Below the pieces are notes generated by a model, which saw only the letters and a list, made by a program, of their open reading frames with translations, did not search any database and was not told where the DNA came from. Source: JANQIO01 sp965601975 (lineage in GTDB: Bacteria; Pseudomonadota; Gammaproteobacteria; Pseudomonadales; Halieaceae). Taken from it: 64,000 bases of DNA. Position 1 is the stretch's first letter; each line of letters begins with the position of its first letter. Positions 25,260 to 34,128 of the stretch are shown here, piece by piece. The stretch lies in contig OZ271856.1 in NCBI GenBank assembly GCA_965601975.1, forward strand, positions 496,001 to 560,000, given 5' to 3'. The translations under genes and the position numbers were made by a program.

Positions 25260-26483
25260 TTATTCTTTTCTTCCCTGGTTTAGAGCTTGGAGGTGAAAAG
25301 CGACCTGAATGATATAGCAAACGCACATGCTGGCAACGAATATTTGTATGGTGGCCAGGAAGTTAACACGCCAAAGCCAGCAAAGAGCCAGGACCAGGGC
25401 TATCGCACCACTTCGGAATATGTCCCAGGCTAGCTGCATACGCTGCCTTCCCGCGAAGTTTAGGGTCTGGGACAGGGGCACTACTGCCAGTTGTACGCAG
25501 TACAGCGCCGACAGCGTCCGGACCAGCTCCACCTGGATATCCCAGTTTTCGCCCAGGAGAAAGCCTAGGTAGGGGGCGCAGGCATAGAGGATTGCCATCA
25601 GGATCGCCGCTGTAACCAATAACAACCTCCCGAATAGCATGTAGGTACGCCGGTGCTGCTGCTGGCTATAGCTGCCTTCTGTCGCCACCGCATGGAAGTA
25701 GAGCTGAGCGAATACGCCGGACAGCAGAAAACAAACGGCACCAAAGGTTCGCTGAACCACTGACAGCTCGCCGAGGCTGCCGGTCCCAAAACCGTAGGCC
25801 AGAAATAAGGGTACGCCGTGCACCGTGATTGCATTTACAAGATAAGCGGGTACCGAGTGAGTAATATAGCGGCGGTGGGTCTTTATGGTCTCGAAATGTT
25901 GGCTCATCTCAACCCGTTCGCCAGCCTGATCTCGGCGGAACAGGACTCCGCAGGCGGCGGCATGGGCGAGGCAATAGGCGAATAGGAGCTTTCCGGTCAC
26001 GGGAATGGCAGCCAACCCGAGACTGATCTGAAAGCCCGGCTCGGATACACTGAGGGCGGCTTTGGCACTGGCGACTCTGTGCACGCGGTTCTCTGCCAGC
26101 GATCGCGCCTGAAGTAGTATCAATGTGCCAAATAGCACCGCGCCCAGCAGTACAAGCCACTCCGTCATCCGGAACTCGGTTCTCAGAGCCTGGCTTGCTA
26201 GCAATAGTAGAGACAGCACTGCTCCCGTCCCGAGTACCAGGCGATGTGCCAGTGCGAGGATTTCCCGGCGGCTTTGATCGCCGCTGGCGGGAGCCACTGC
26301 CAGCTCAAGCTTGCCAGTCATGCAGTTGGCAAGCAGAGCTATTATTGCTACTGCGAATGCAAGCTCACCGAAATCCGACTCGTCATACAGTCGAGTTGCG
26401 ATTGGCAGCAACAGAACGCCGACAATAGACCCCAGCGTACTCATCGTGAGCAGCGTGGAGAAGTTTCTGAGCACAGAGTTCAC
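25260..26483 (-). CDS. Wzx-type oligosaccharide flippase (second of two)
   Basis: A 407-residue polytopic membrane protein of the MOP superfamily. The N-terminal LRNFSTLLTMSTLGSIVGVL and ATRLYDESDFGELAF correspond to the conserved first helix and loop of O-antigen flippases, where a Y-x-x-x-D/E-F-G motif is typical. About twelve hydrophobic segments can be counted. It is the first gene of the - strand operon going to about 16.9 kb. It differs clearly from the other flippase in the window and therefore likely moves a different glycolipid. Confidence 0.85.
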   Translation of the reverse strand: MNSVLRNFSTLLTMSTLGSIVGVLLLPIATRLYDESDFGELAFAVAIIALLANCMTGKLELAVAPASGDQSRREILALAHRLVLGTGAVLSLLLLASQALRTEFRMTEWLVLLGAVLFGTLILLQARSLAENRVHRVASAKAALSVSEPGFQISLGLAAIPVTGKLLFAYCLAHAAACGVLFRRDQAGERVEMSQHFETIKTHRRYITHSVPAYLVNAITVHGVPLFLAYGFGTGSLGELSVVQRTFGAVCFLLSGVFAQLYFHAVATEGSYSQQQHRRTYMLFGRLLLVTAAILMAILYACAPYLGFLLGENWDIQVELVRTLSALYCVQLAVVPLSQTLNFAGRQRMQLAWDIFRSGAIALVLALCWLWRVNFLATIQIFVASMCVCYIIQVAFHLQALNQGRKE

Positions 26484-26627
26484 GTTTTGTCTTTTTCTGG
26501 TGCCATGCCGCTAGTCGTGTAACATCTCACAGGCCAACATGACCGGCAAAGGAACCCTCATGACTTTAGCCCCGGGGCTTTCAAGATGCCCTAGTGTTAT
26601 CCCATCCCAAAGTGGCGTCAAACTCTC

Positions 26628-28547
26628 ATGCCTGATGAGCGCCTCAATCGGGGATACGGTACTGCCGCGCGGTCGTGCTTTACACACATTGTGTCGCACG
26701 TGAAGCTTAAACGATACGACCTGCCTGGGATCGGGCTTGTGGCTTGCTGCCTGGTGGTACTCATGTCGGGCATTACCTGGTTTCTGGTAAACATTGACCG
26801 CGGTCTGGACATGACGGACGAGAGCCTCTACATGGTCTCCGCTCTGGTGATGACACAGGAAACTCCCTATCTGATGCGTTCTGGTTTTTACAACGGAATG
26901 CTCCTCACCCTCGTTGGTAAGGACCTCGTGCTACTACGCGGATTTGGCGTGATTCTACTTCTGGCGGCGGTACTCTACCTGGTTGCCTCGATCTATCGAT
27001 CCTGGAAAGTTCTCGCGGGAGAAACCCTGGAGATGTCACAGGTTCTGGGTATGGCTGCAGCAGTGAGCGCAGCGGCTCTCACCTACTATGCAGGGTGGCT
27101 GATAACGCCATCGTACAACTGGTTTGCCCTATTCGGTTCACTGCTCGCTATTGCCGGGCTGCTGTGGCTGGCAGCGCAACTTCGCGAAACAGGCTTTGAA
27201 TTACAGCTGCAACCGGCAGCGGGCGTTTTGCCACATGCTGTAGCAGTGGCGGTTGGCATTGTGATTGCTTTCTTTTCAAAGCCGACGTCCGGTGCGGGCC
27301 TGGGCGTCGTGGTATTTCTCCTTGCTCTTGCTGCGGTTCGACTCGATACCCTGCCGAGGTTACTGCTTGTGTTGGGACTGGTGACGCTAGCGATGTTTGC
27401 GCTCCACCTCTGGTTCCTGGAGGGAGGCCTGGCGAACTACATTGGCATTGTCGAATGGAGCCTGCAAAAGAGTGAGCTTTTCTTTAGTAGCCGTGAACCC
27501 GATTGGCTCATTAGTCTTGCAGTTGAAGACTTGAAGTCACTCCCCGAGGCAATGTTCGATGTACTCCCCACTGCACTCTTCTTTGCGTCAGGGTTGTTGC
27601 TGCTGCGTCTGGCATACTTCGCTCTGAAACGTCCTGCGGACAGGATACAGTCGCTTTCGTCGAGTGTACTACTCGGTCTGACGTTGCTTGCAGGTTGGCT
27701 CGAACTGTACCAGCAAGACTACTGGAGCGGCGGCCAATACGCCATGTTCGACACCGGCAAGGCTTTTGCCCTGCTTGCATTACTGATGTTGCTATCGGTG
27801 GCCATTGCTCCGTCCTGTGCTGAGAAGGCGCGAAACGCGTGTCCCAATAAACGATTGCTGCTGGTGGCGCTACTATTGGTGCTGATGCCACTGTTATATG
27901 CATTCGGGTCTTCCAACGGTTTGCTTCGACAGAGTTCGCTTGCCAACCTCTTCTATGCGCTTGCGGTTCTGATGGTTCTCGCCTTCCATGAAATTGGCGC
28001 CAGAAGGAAGTACCTGTCCTGGATGGGGTGCCTCCTGGTGTTCCTGGCATCCGCGCAGATCGTGAAGGATGCCAGGAGCGAGCCCTATCGACTTGCCGCG
28101 CCACTTGCGAAGCAGGACCAGGAAGTAACTTTGTGGGCGACTGGCACGCGTTTTCGTGTGGACCAGCCAACTTCGAAGTATATTCGCAGCCTGCAGGATG
28201 CCGCCCTGCAACACGGATGGGAAGAGGGTACGCCGATTATAGATATGACCGGTGGTACTCCTGCTATCTCTCTAATCCTCGGTGCTACTCCAATGGGTTC
28301 GCCCTGGTTGATTGGAGGCTATCCCGGATCGGCGGAGGTAGCCATAGAGGAGCTTGGGAGAGTTGCGCCGGAACTGCTAGATCGTAGTTGGATTTTGCTG
28401 GCGAACCAGGGCTCGAGGAGTCTCCCACGGCGAGTCTTGCGTGAGCTTGGTATCGAACTGAGGGATGACTACGAACTCGTGGGGGAGATGGTCACCGGCC
28501 ACCGTAGCGAGCGGCAGAGGCTTTGGAGGCCTAGAGAGCAGCCCTAA
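26628..28547 (+). CDS. Large polytopic membrane protein, possible GT-C glycosyltransferase
   Basis: A 639-residue protein with about eleven hydrophobic segments and a C-terminal soluble domain of about 140 residues. The first periplasmic loop has NIDRGLDMTDESLYMVSALVM (written here as GLDMTDESLYM), where an acidic pair after the first helix is what GT-C enzymes use. The C-terminal part (ASAQIVKDARSEPYRLAAPL onward) is soluble and ends RLWRPREQP. No family could be named with certainty. The start may also be GTG at 26700, which gives a signal-anchor close to the N-terminus. It stands alone on the + strand, divergent from the flippase gene by 144 bp. Confidence 0.5.
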   Translation: MPDERLNRGYGTAARSCFTHIVSHVKLKRYDLPGIGLVACCLVVLMSGITWFLVNIDRGLDMTDESLYMVSALVMTQETPYLMRSGFYNGMLLTLVGKDLVLLRGFGVILLLAAVLYLVASIYRSWKVLAGETLEMSQVLGMAAAVSAAALTYYAGWLITPSYNWFALFGSLLAIAGLLWLAAQLRETGFELQLQPAAGVLPHAVAVAVGIVIAFFSKPTSGAGLGVVVFLLALAAVRLDTLPRLLLVLGLVTLAMFALHLWFLEGGLANYIGIVEWSLQKSELFFSSREPDWLISLAVEDLKSLPEAMFDVLPTALFFASGLLLLRLAYFALKRPADRIQSLSSSVLLGLTLLAGWLELYQQDYWSGGQYAMFDTGKAFALLALLMLLSVAIAPSCAEKARNACPNKRLLLVALLLVLMPLLYAFGSSNGLLRQSSLANLFYALAVLMVLAFHEIGARRKYLSWMGCLLVFLASAQIVKDARSEPYRLAAPLAKQDQEVTLWATGTRFRVDQPTSKYIRSLQDAALQHGWEEGTPIIDMTGGTPAISLILGATPMGSPWLIGGYPGSAEVAIEELGRVAPELLDRSWILLANQGSRSLPRRVLRELGIELRDDYELVGEMVTGHRSERQRLWRPREQP

Positions 28548-28576
28548 CAGAACACTAAGCTTTCCCAGCGGCAAAT

Positions 28577-29713
28577 CTAACCTAGCATCAGCGCGATATA
28601 GTGATCCGAGTGGGCGAGTTTTGCTGCTCTGTCTGCCGCCCCCTTCATGCGGGATATAGCTGAAACGGGGATTGTCTCGATAGCGCGTGCGTGCTCAGCA
28701 GGCGTCTCTCCTTGCGCGACGACGCCGAATTCGGCGTCTCTAAAGAAACTCTTCATTTCAGAGAGTGGGGAGACGACCACGGCAAGTCTCGCCTGCATAT
28801 ACTCAAAGATTTTGTTTGGTAATGAGTTGTCGAGATTTGATGTGGCCGGCGGCGCCAGGAAGAGCCCGATGTCGTATCGATTTAGCTCGGTTATGAGTTC
28901 GGTAAATGGGACCGGTTCATGAAGCGTTACACGAGTCGAGGCTGATGACATTTCCTTTAGCTCTCTATAGTAACGCTCGTCTTTTTTGACGAGGTATAGA
29001 TGTAGATAAAATCGATCTTCGAGATGCGCCATCATCCTTATCATGTTCTCTAGCCGACGATTGGGTGAAGCATTGCCATGATGGACAAGGGTAATGTGGT
29101 CCTCGTCCACTGGACTGGGCTGGAGGTTGTGGTAGTCGGCGTAGGACGGAGCTACGGTAGCCTCGATGCTGTATTCATTTAAGTACAGCTCCCGCAAACC
29201 TTCCGACACTGTGCGATTTGCATCGTCGTTGGACAAGTAGTGATGGCAGACGAAATGATTGAGCCGGCCAAACGTCAATCGCCAGAACCAATCGTGCTCA
29301 AAGTGCTCCGGGTAGTACTCCCTCAGGTCGACAATCAGGCGCGCACCAGCGAGATTGCGTCTGATGTACGGAAGCAGCAGGATGTCATGACACACAACAA
29401 TGTCATATTGGTCCTTGGGTCCCGGCTCAATCTCCCACCGTTTTCGTAGATAGTCGTCGTGTTGCCCAAGGAGCAGTCGCAACAAGGCGACGACCTTGGC
29501 ACGCAATCCAGGCCTGGGTAGAACCTGGAACTGCTCTTCGCCGCGCGCCGGATCGGCACTCATTACGTGGAGTTCGCAGTCACAGCTTTTCAGGAAGCTG
29601 TGCAGACGATTGGCGCGGGATGTGTGGGCCAGGTCCGATAACATGGCGAGCAGGACGCGCTTGCCGCGCAGCGAAGCTCTCAGTACATCCATGTCAGGCC
29701 CAGGCGTACTCAA
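28577..29713 (-). CDS. Glycosyltransferase, GT-B fold (GT4-like)
   Basis: A 378-residue predicted soluble glycosyltransferase. The N-terminal domain begins GKRVLLAMLSDLAHTSRANRL. A long linker holds IVVCHDILLLPYIRRNL. The C-terminal nucleotide-binding domain has VLITLVHHG-like strand (DHITLVHHGNASPNRRLEN). It ends with YDIGLFLAPPATSNLDNSLP and NKIFEYMQARLAVV, the E-x7-E-like donor-binding region of GT4 enzymes. The TTG start at 29713 overlaps the stop of the upstream gene by 3 bp; an ATG at 29692 (MDVLRAS) is also possible. Sugar specificity is unknown. Confidence 0.75.
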   Translation of the reverse strand: MSTPGPDMDVLRASLRGKRVLLAMLSDLAHTSRANRLHSFLKSCDCELHVMSADPARGEEQFQVLPRPGLRAKVVALLRLLLGQHDDYLRKRWEIEPGPKDQYDIVVCHDILLLPYIRRNLAGARLIVDLREYYPEHFEHDWFWRLTFGRLNHFVCHHYLSNDDANRTVSEGLRELYLNEYSIEATVAPSYADYHNLQPSPVDEDHITLVHHGNASPNRRLENMIRMMAHLEDRFYLHLYLVKKDERYYRELKEMSSASTRVTLHEPVPFTELITELNRYDIGLFLAPPATSNLDNSLPNKIFEYMQARLAVVVSPLSEMKSFFRDAEFGVVAQGETPAEHARAIETIPVSAISRMKGAADRAAKLAHSDHYIALMLG

Positions 29714-31083
29714 GTTGCTTCCATTATCCTGTTCATTACTTCGGCCTGGGCTCGGCGGGAATATGGCGCGGCCGGGTTCCCGGAGTTGCTGCCCGCCGCG
29801 AGGGCGTCCTGGAGCCCTGCGGTGATCGCCGCGGTCCCGTTGGGTGCAAGCTGTGCGTTGCCGGCCAGTGCCAGCAGCTTGCAGGCTGCGGAGCCGGGGT
29901 CGGCGGTAATAGCAAGAATCGGTTTTCCAGTGCTCATATATTCGAACAATTTGACCGGGAGAATTCCGTCGTAGCCCGGGATATTCACGTCCAGGTAGAC
30001 CAGTACATCAGCCTGGCGCTGCAGAGCCAGGCTCTCAGGCGCCGGGAGGTTGCCGAGGTCAGTCACATGGTCGGATGAACCCATGCTGGCGGCCATTTTC
30101 TCGATCATTAGTCCCGACTGCCCTGCGTAGAAGAAGTGTGGTCGCGGGCCATGTTGGTCCCAATGGCCCAGTGCGCGGAGGAGGGGCGCCATATCTTGGT
30201 GCTCCGGGTAGACTGTGCCCGTATAGACCAGCCTGATGGCTTCGCCGTCTACGGCGACGTCGTCTGGAGCAGACCCAGGGTCGGGGTCAGCATCAAAGCC
30301 GTTGTAAACAACGGCCACCTTGGCGTTTGGATACGCCATCTGCAAGCGCGCCTTGAGCGGCTCAGATATGGTCGTGACCATGTCGGCGGCGCCGACGACC
30401 CTGCTTTCCAGCCTTTTTTCCAATAGGGTAAATGGAAACAGGCCCGGGAACAGGTGATGCTGGGTCCACAGGTCGCGAAAGTCCGCTACCCAGTGCACCG
30501 CAATGCCGCGCTTCCGGGCGTACAGCGCCGCCAGGTGGCTGCTATAGGGCGCGTAACTGCTGATGACCCAGTCGTATTCATCGGCCTGGCGTAGCCAGCG
30601 CTTGCAGGCCAGGTACCAGGTGTCGGTAAAGTCGGGCATGCGGCCCAGGAATCCCAGCCCGCGCGCGATACGGAACCGGTCAAGGGATGCCATCAGCCTG
30701 CCTAAAGCTGTGGTCTTCGAGGCCTTGTGTGCTGGTTCGGCGTCTTTGGGGAGGTCCTTGCGCAGGAATCCGAATTTCTGGAACAGCCAGTTGATGAAGC
30801 CTGATTTCACCCGGTAGACCGTATACCCACGCGGATGCGACTCGTGGCCATCGTCCTCGCCGCGAGTCAGCACATGCACATCGTGGCCGAACTCCGCCAG
30901 ATAGCGGGCGAAGCTCTCCAGCCGCTGGCTGGCGACGGATTGCACCGGGGGGAAGTAGTAGGAAATGATAAGGACTTTCAAGCCAGGGCAAAACCGTCTG
31001 ATTTCCAGTGAGTTTAACCCCTGTTCAGGTCGCAATACACGGTCTGCGAAGGCAAGTGGTGATCTTCCGGTCGACTCGCACAA
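29710..31083 (-). CDS. Glycosyltransferase family 4
   Basis: A GT-B fold glycosyltransferase of 423-457 residues. The domain begins VLIISYYFPPVQSVASQR, a typical GT4 opening with a glycine/serine-rich donor loop. The middle has VHWVADFRDLW and MVTTISEPLKARL, and the C-terminal domain has RLVYTGTVYPEHQD, then KLFEYMSTGKPILAI with the donor-binding glutamate. The GTG at 31083 gives a 34-residue extension before the conserved core. TTG at 30981 would start directly at the core, and I cannot decide between them. The divergent dxs gene begins 19 bp from the longer start. It is coupled to the following glycosyltransferase gene. Confidence 0.82.
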   Translation of the reverse strand: MCESTGRSPLAFADRVLRPEQGLNSLEIRRFCPGLKVLIISYYFPPVQSVASQRLESFARYLAEFGHDVHVLTRGEDDGHESHPRGYTVYRVKSGFINWLFQKFGFLRKDLPKDAEPAHKASKTTALGRLMASLDRFRIARGLGFLGRMPDFTDTWYLACKRWLRQADEYDWVISSYAPYSSHLAALYARKRGIAVHWVADFRDLWTQHHLFPGLFPFTLLEKRLESRVVGAADMVTTISEPLKARLQMAYPNAKVAVVYNGFDADPDPGSAPDDVAVDGEAIRLVYTGTVYPEHQDMAPLLRALGHWDQHGPRPHFFYAGQSGLMIEKMAASMGSSDHVTDLGNLPAPESLALQRQADVLVYLDVNIPGYDGILPVKLFEYMSTGKPILAITADPGSAACKLLALAGNAQLAPNGTAAITAGLQDALAAGSNSGNPAAPYSRRAQAEVMNRIMEAT

Positions 31084-31102
31084 TTTGATGTAAACTTACG
31101 CT

Positions 31103-33034
31103 ATGTTACAGGAAATACCGTTAACCCGGCCTGACACCCCTCTGTTGGACCAGGTGACCTATCCCGCCGATCTCCGCAAGCTGGAGCGGGGCCAGCTCGG
31201 GCAGCTCGCAGAGGAGATGCGCGCCTATCTATTGTGGACGGTGGGCCAGACCGGAGGCCATTTTGGCGCGGGTCTCGGGGTGGTCGAACTGACCATTGCC
31301 CTGCATTACCTGTACAACACGCCCACGGACCGCATCGTCTGGGATGTGGGCCACCAGACCTATCCCCACAAGATCCTGACCGGCCGCAAGGACCGCATGC
31401 ACACTATGCGCCAGGCCGGCGGACTGTCCGGGTTCCCCAAGCGCAGCGAAAGCGAGTACGACACCTTTGGGGTCGGCCACTCCTCTACCTCTATTTCTGC
31501 GGCCATGGGCATGGCGCTGGGGCTGGCCAATGCCGGTGACGAGCGCAAGGTCTGCGCGGTGATTGGCGATGGCGCCATGACCGGCGGTATGGCCATCGAG
31601 GCCCTGGCCCACGCGGGCCATGTGCGCCCCAATATGTTGGTCATCCTGAACGACAACCAGATGTCGATCGGCCATAACTCTGGCGGCCTGGCCAGCTACT
31701 TCGCCAAGATGTGGTCCTCCAAGACCTACATCTCCTTGCGTGAAGGCGGCAAGAGCGTGCTGAAGCGCATCCCCCCGGCCTGGGACCTGGCGAAGCGCAC
31801 CGAGGAACACATGAAGGGCATGGTCGCCCCGGGCACCCTGTTCGAGGAGCTCGGCTGGCACTACATTGGCCCCATTGACGGGCACGACCTGCCACAGCTG
31901 CTGCAGACCATCGAGAACATGCAGGATCTGGAGGGGCCGCAGCTCCTGCACATCCAGACCCGCAAGGGCCGTGGCTTCGAGCCCGCGGAATCCGACCAGG
32001 TGGGCTACCACGCCATCAACAAGGTCGACCCGGAACCGTTGAAGCCCCCACCCACAGACACCAGCAAGCCCAAGAAGCCGAAGTACCAGCAGGTGTTCGG
32101 CGACTGGCTCTGCGATATGGCACTGCTGGACGAACGCCTTATCGGCATCACCCCGGCCATGTGCGAAGGCTCGGGGATGGTGGAGTTCGCCGAGCGCTTT
32201 CCTGAGCGCTTCCACGATGTCGCCATCGCAGAGCAGCATGCGGTTACGCTGGGCGCAGGCGTGGCCTGTGAGGGCGGCAAGCCGGTAGTGGCCATCTATT
32301 CTACGTTCCTGCAGCGGGGCTTTGACCAACTGGTGCACGATGTGGCCCTGCAGAATCTCGATGTCACCTTTGGCATTGACCGAGCCGGCCTGGTCGGAGA
32401 GGACGGTGCCACCCATGCTGGCAGCTTCGATCTGACCTATATGCGCTGCCTGCCGAACATGGTGATTGCAGCGCCGTCAGACGAAAACGAATGCCGTCAG
32501 CTTCTGTACACCTGCTACCAGTATGAAGGCCCCTCCGCGGTGCGCTACCCGCGAGGCACAGGTCCCGGTGTGGAGATCAAGAAGGAAATGACTCGCCTGC
32601 CGATAGGTGAAGCCATTCCCCGTCGGTTAGGCAGCGGCGTCGCCATTCTCAACTTCGGTGTACTGCTGCCGCAGGCGCTGGAAGCGGCGGAGACCCTGGA
32701 CGCCACAGTCTACGATATGCGCTGGGTCAAACCTCTCGATGAGGCGCGTATCCTGGAGCTGGCGACGACGCACGAGCTGCTGGTCACGCTGGAAGATAAT
32801 GCCATTGCCGGTGGCGTGGGATCTGCAGTGAACGAACTGCTGATCCGGGAAAACCTGCCTTGTCGGATTCTTAACCTCGGCCTGCCCGACAAGTTTGTCG
32901 AACATGGCAAGCGGGAGTTGCAGATGGAATGGGTCGGTCTGGATGCTGAGGGTATTTGTAGCGCCGTGCGTCAGCGCCTTGAGAAGCAGGGCGACCAGGC
33001 TCTACGAGTTTCGGACCTGGCTCACCCCGCCTGA
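31103..33034 (+). CDS. dxs: 1-deoxy-D-xylulose-5-phosphate synthase
   Basis: A 643-residue thiamine-diphosphate enzyme that condenses pyruvate and glyceraldehyde 3-phosphate, the first step of the MEP isoprenoid pathway. The ThDP motif GDGAMTGGMA with a later LNDNQMSIGHNSG lies near residues 155-190. DVGHQTYPHKILTGR is near 82-96. The transketolase-like pyrimidine domain has VAIAEQHAVTLGAGVA near 373. Full length and all motifs are intact. In many relatives dxs follows xseB-ispA; here those two genes are about 8 kb away at 41.1 kb with glycan genes between. The ATG has only a weak ribosome binding site. Confidence 0.97.
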   Translation: MLQEIPLTRPDTPLLDQVTYPADLRKLERGQLGQLAEEMRAYLLWTVGQTGGHFGAGLGVVELTIALHYLYNTPTDRIVWDVGHQTYPHKILTGRKDRMHTMRQAGGLSGFPKRSESEYDTFGVGHSSTSISAAMGMALGLANAGDERKVCAVIGDGAMTGGMAIEALAHAGHVRPNMLVILNDNQMSIGHNSGGLASYFAKMWSSKTYISLREGGKSVLKRIPPAWDLAKRTEEHMKGMVAPGTLFEELGWHYIGPIDGHDLPQLLQTIENMQDLEGPQLLHIQTRKGRGFEPAESDQVGYHAINKVDPEPLKPPPTDTSKPKKPKYQQVFGDWLCDMALLDERLIGITPAMCEGSGMVEFAERFPERFHDVAIAEQHAVTLGAGVACEGGKPVVAIYSTFLQRGFDQLVHDVALQNLDVTFGIDRAGLVGEDGATHAGSFDLTYMRCLPNMVIAAPSDENECRQLLYTCYQYEGPSAVRYPRGTGPGVEIKKEMTRLPIGEAIPRRLGSGVAILNFGVLLPQALEAAETLDATVYDMRWVKPLDEARILELATTHELLVTLEDNAIAGGVGSAVNELLIRENLPCRILNLGLPDKFVEHGKRELQMEWVGLDAEGICSAVRQRLEKQGDQALRVSDLAHPA

Positions 33035-33082
33035 TCAAAGCCTGCTTGGCACCTGTGCCGGCCTTCAAATGCGGATGAGTTG

Positions 33083-33475
33083 TCATATCGACGACCCATT
33101 CTCTATCCCAAGTGCGCATACCACGAATCCGGTCACGATAATGATGTTGCCTGCGATCTTGTAGGCATTCATCGATTCATCCAGCAGCATGGCGCTGAGC
33201 ACCAGCACACCAACGAAGCTTAAACTGACAAATGGATAGGCGTGGCTGAGGTCGAGCTTTGTTAGTGCGGCCATCCAGGTGAGGCTGCCGATAAAGGCCG
33301 CGGCAAAGGTGCTGAAAATCCATGGGTCAAATACTGCTTTCACCAAGAATATTGTCTTATCTATAAAGCCGAAGGGTAACTCGCCGAGAGCGTCCATTCT
33401 CCACTTCAGGACCAGCTGGCCGTAAACCGACAAGACTATTGTGACAGATATAAGGATATATCCCATTGAGATCAC
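33083..33475 (-). CDS. Small EamA/SMR-like membrane protein (ArnE/F-like size)
   Basis: A 130-residue protein with four hydrophobic segments: MGYILISVTIVLSVYGQLVL, WIFSTFAAAFIGSLTWMAAL, YPFVSLSFVGVLVLSAMLL and AGNIIIVTGFVVCALGIE. SHAYPFVSLSF is a typical motif of EamA/SMR half-transporters. Its size is that of ArnE and ArnF, which move undecaprenyl-phosphate-Ara4N across the inner membrane. It is the last gene of the six-gene operon and overlaps the methyltransferase gene by 4 bp. The polyprenyl-phosphate glycosyltransferase lies two genes upstream, so a role as lipid-sugar flippase is likely. A generic small-molecule exporter is the alternative. Confidence 0.7.
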   Translation of the reverse strand: MISMGYILISVTIVLSVYGQLVLKWRMDALGELPFGFIDKTIFLVKAVFDPWIFSTFAAAFIGSLTWMAALTKLDLSHAYPFVSLSFVGVLVLSAMLLDESMNAYKIAGNIIIVTGFVVCALGIENGSSI

Positions 33476-34128
33476 TTCCTGACAAGAATCGTAAAGTCGT
33501 ACTCCTCGTAGTCATGGAGGAGCGCGACGTTTCTGGAGTAGTTTTGTTTGCAGATGTCGAAGAAATAGCAGGGGTCAGAGTAGTAGAGTTCGTCCTCCAT
33601 CCTGTCTTGATCTGAGTACTTGGTCAGCATGTTGAACGCGAATCCACGACCCGATGCCCGATCCATGATATTGAGTGTGCTGAGGATATAGTCCAGCCAG
33701 TCAGCCTCTTTGGCACTGCCTTTCAAATTGAAGATTCCAGAAGCCACCGTGAAGTCCGCCTTCTCTGGCGATCCGCCGGCCTGGAGGTAGTGAAAGCTGC
33801 AGCCACGTGGCTCTTTCAGCCGGTTGCGGGCTCGCTCCAGCATCATCTCTGAAACGTCATAGCCGATGTAACGAAAATCGGAGTATTCCATGCCCAGTAG
33901 ATAGTCCCAAAAGTGCCCCAACCCGCATCCAATATCATTCAGCGAGAAGTCGCTTGGCGTATCAACTATTTTGACGAGTTGGTCAAACCGCCTGGTCTGT
34001 GCCAATTCGTCACGGTACCCAACTCCCTCAGCGCCCGTTCCGCCCTTTTTGAGACGTTCTTCGTAGAACTCGTCGAAAACGAAGCTGTCGTGACTCAATC
34101 TAGTCCCCCCGATAAATCTCTTTGACAA
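33472..34128 (-). CDS. Class I SAM-dependent methyltransferase
   Basis: A 218-residue predicted methyltransferase. The SAM-binding motif is LNDIGCGLGHFWDYLL near residues 63-78, followed by YIGYDVSEMMLERAR near 88-102 as motif II. No membrane segment. It overlaps the upstream glycosyltransferase gene by 29 bp when the ATG is used. TTG at 34098 would remove the overlap. Its place between a lipid-sugar synthase and a small flippase suggests that it methylates the sugar or its amino group. Substrate not shown by sequence. Confidence 0.75.
   Translation of the reverse strand: MSKRFIGGTRLSHDSFVFDEFYEERLKKGGTGAEGVGYRDELAQTRRFDQLVKIVDTPSDFSLNDIGCGLGHFWDYLLGMEYSDFRYIGYDVSEMMLERARNRLKEPRGCSFHYLQAGGSPEKADFTVASGIFNLKGSAKEADWLDYILSTLNIMDRASGRGFAFNMLTKYSDQDRMEDELYYSDPCYFFDICKQNYSRNVALLHDYEEYDFTILVRK

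Noticed and set aside
26568..26579. 12-bp palindrome AGCCCCGGGGCT in the divergent region before the large membrane protein gene
   Set aside because: Short G+C-rich palindromes are expected by chance here, and it is not placed at a recognisable promoter.
31229..32416. Long - strand frame opposite dxs
   Set aside because: dxs is intact on the + strand; composition of the shadow is Gly/His/Val/Gln-rich as expected of a G+C-rich antisense frame.
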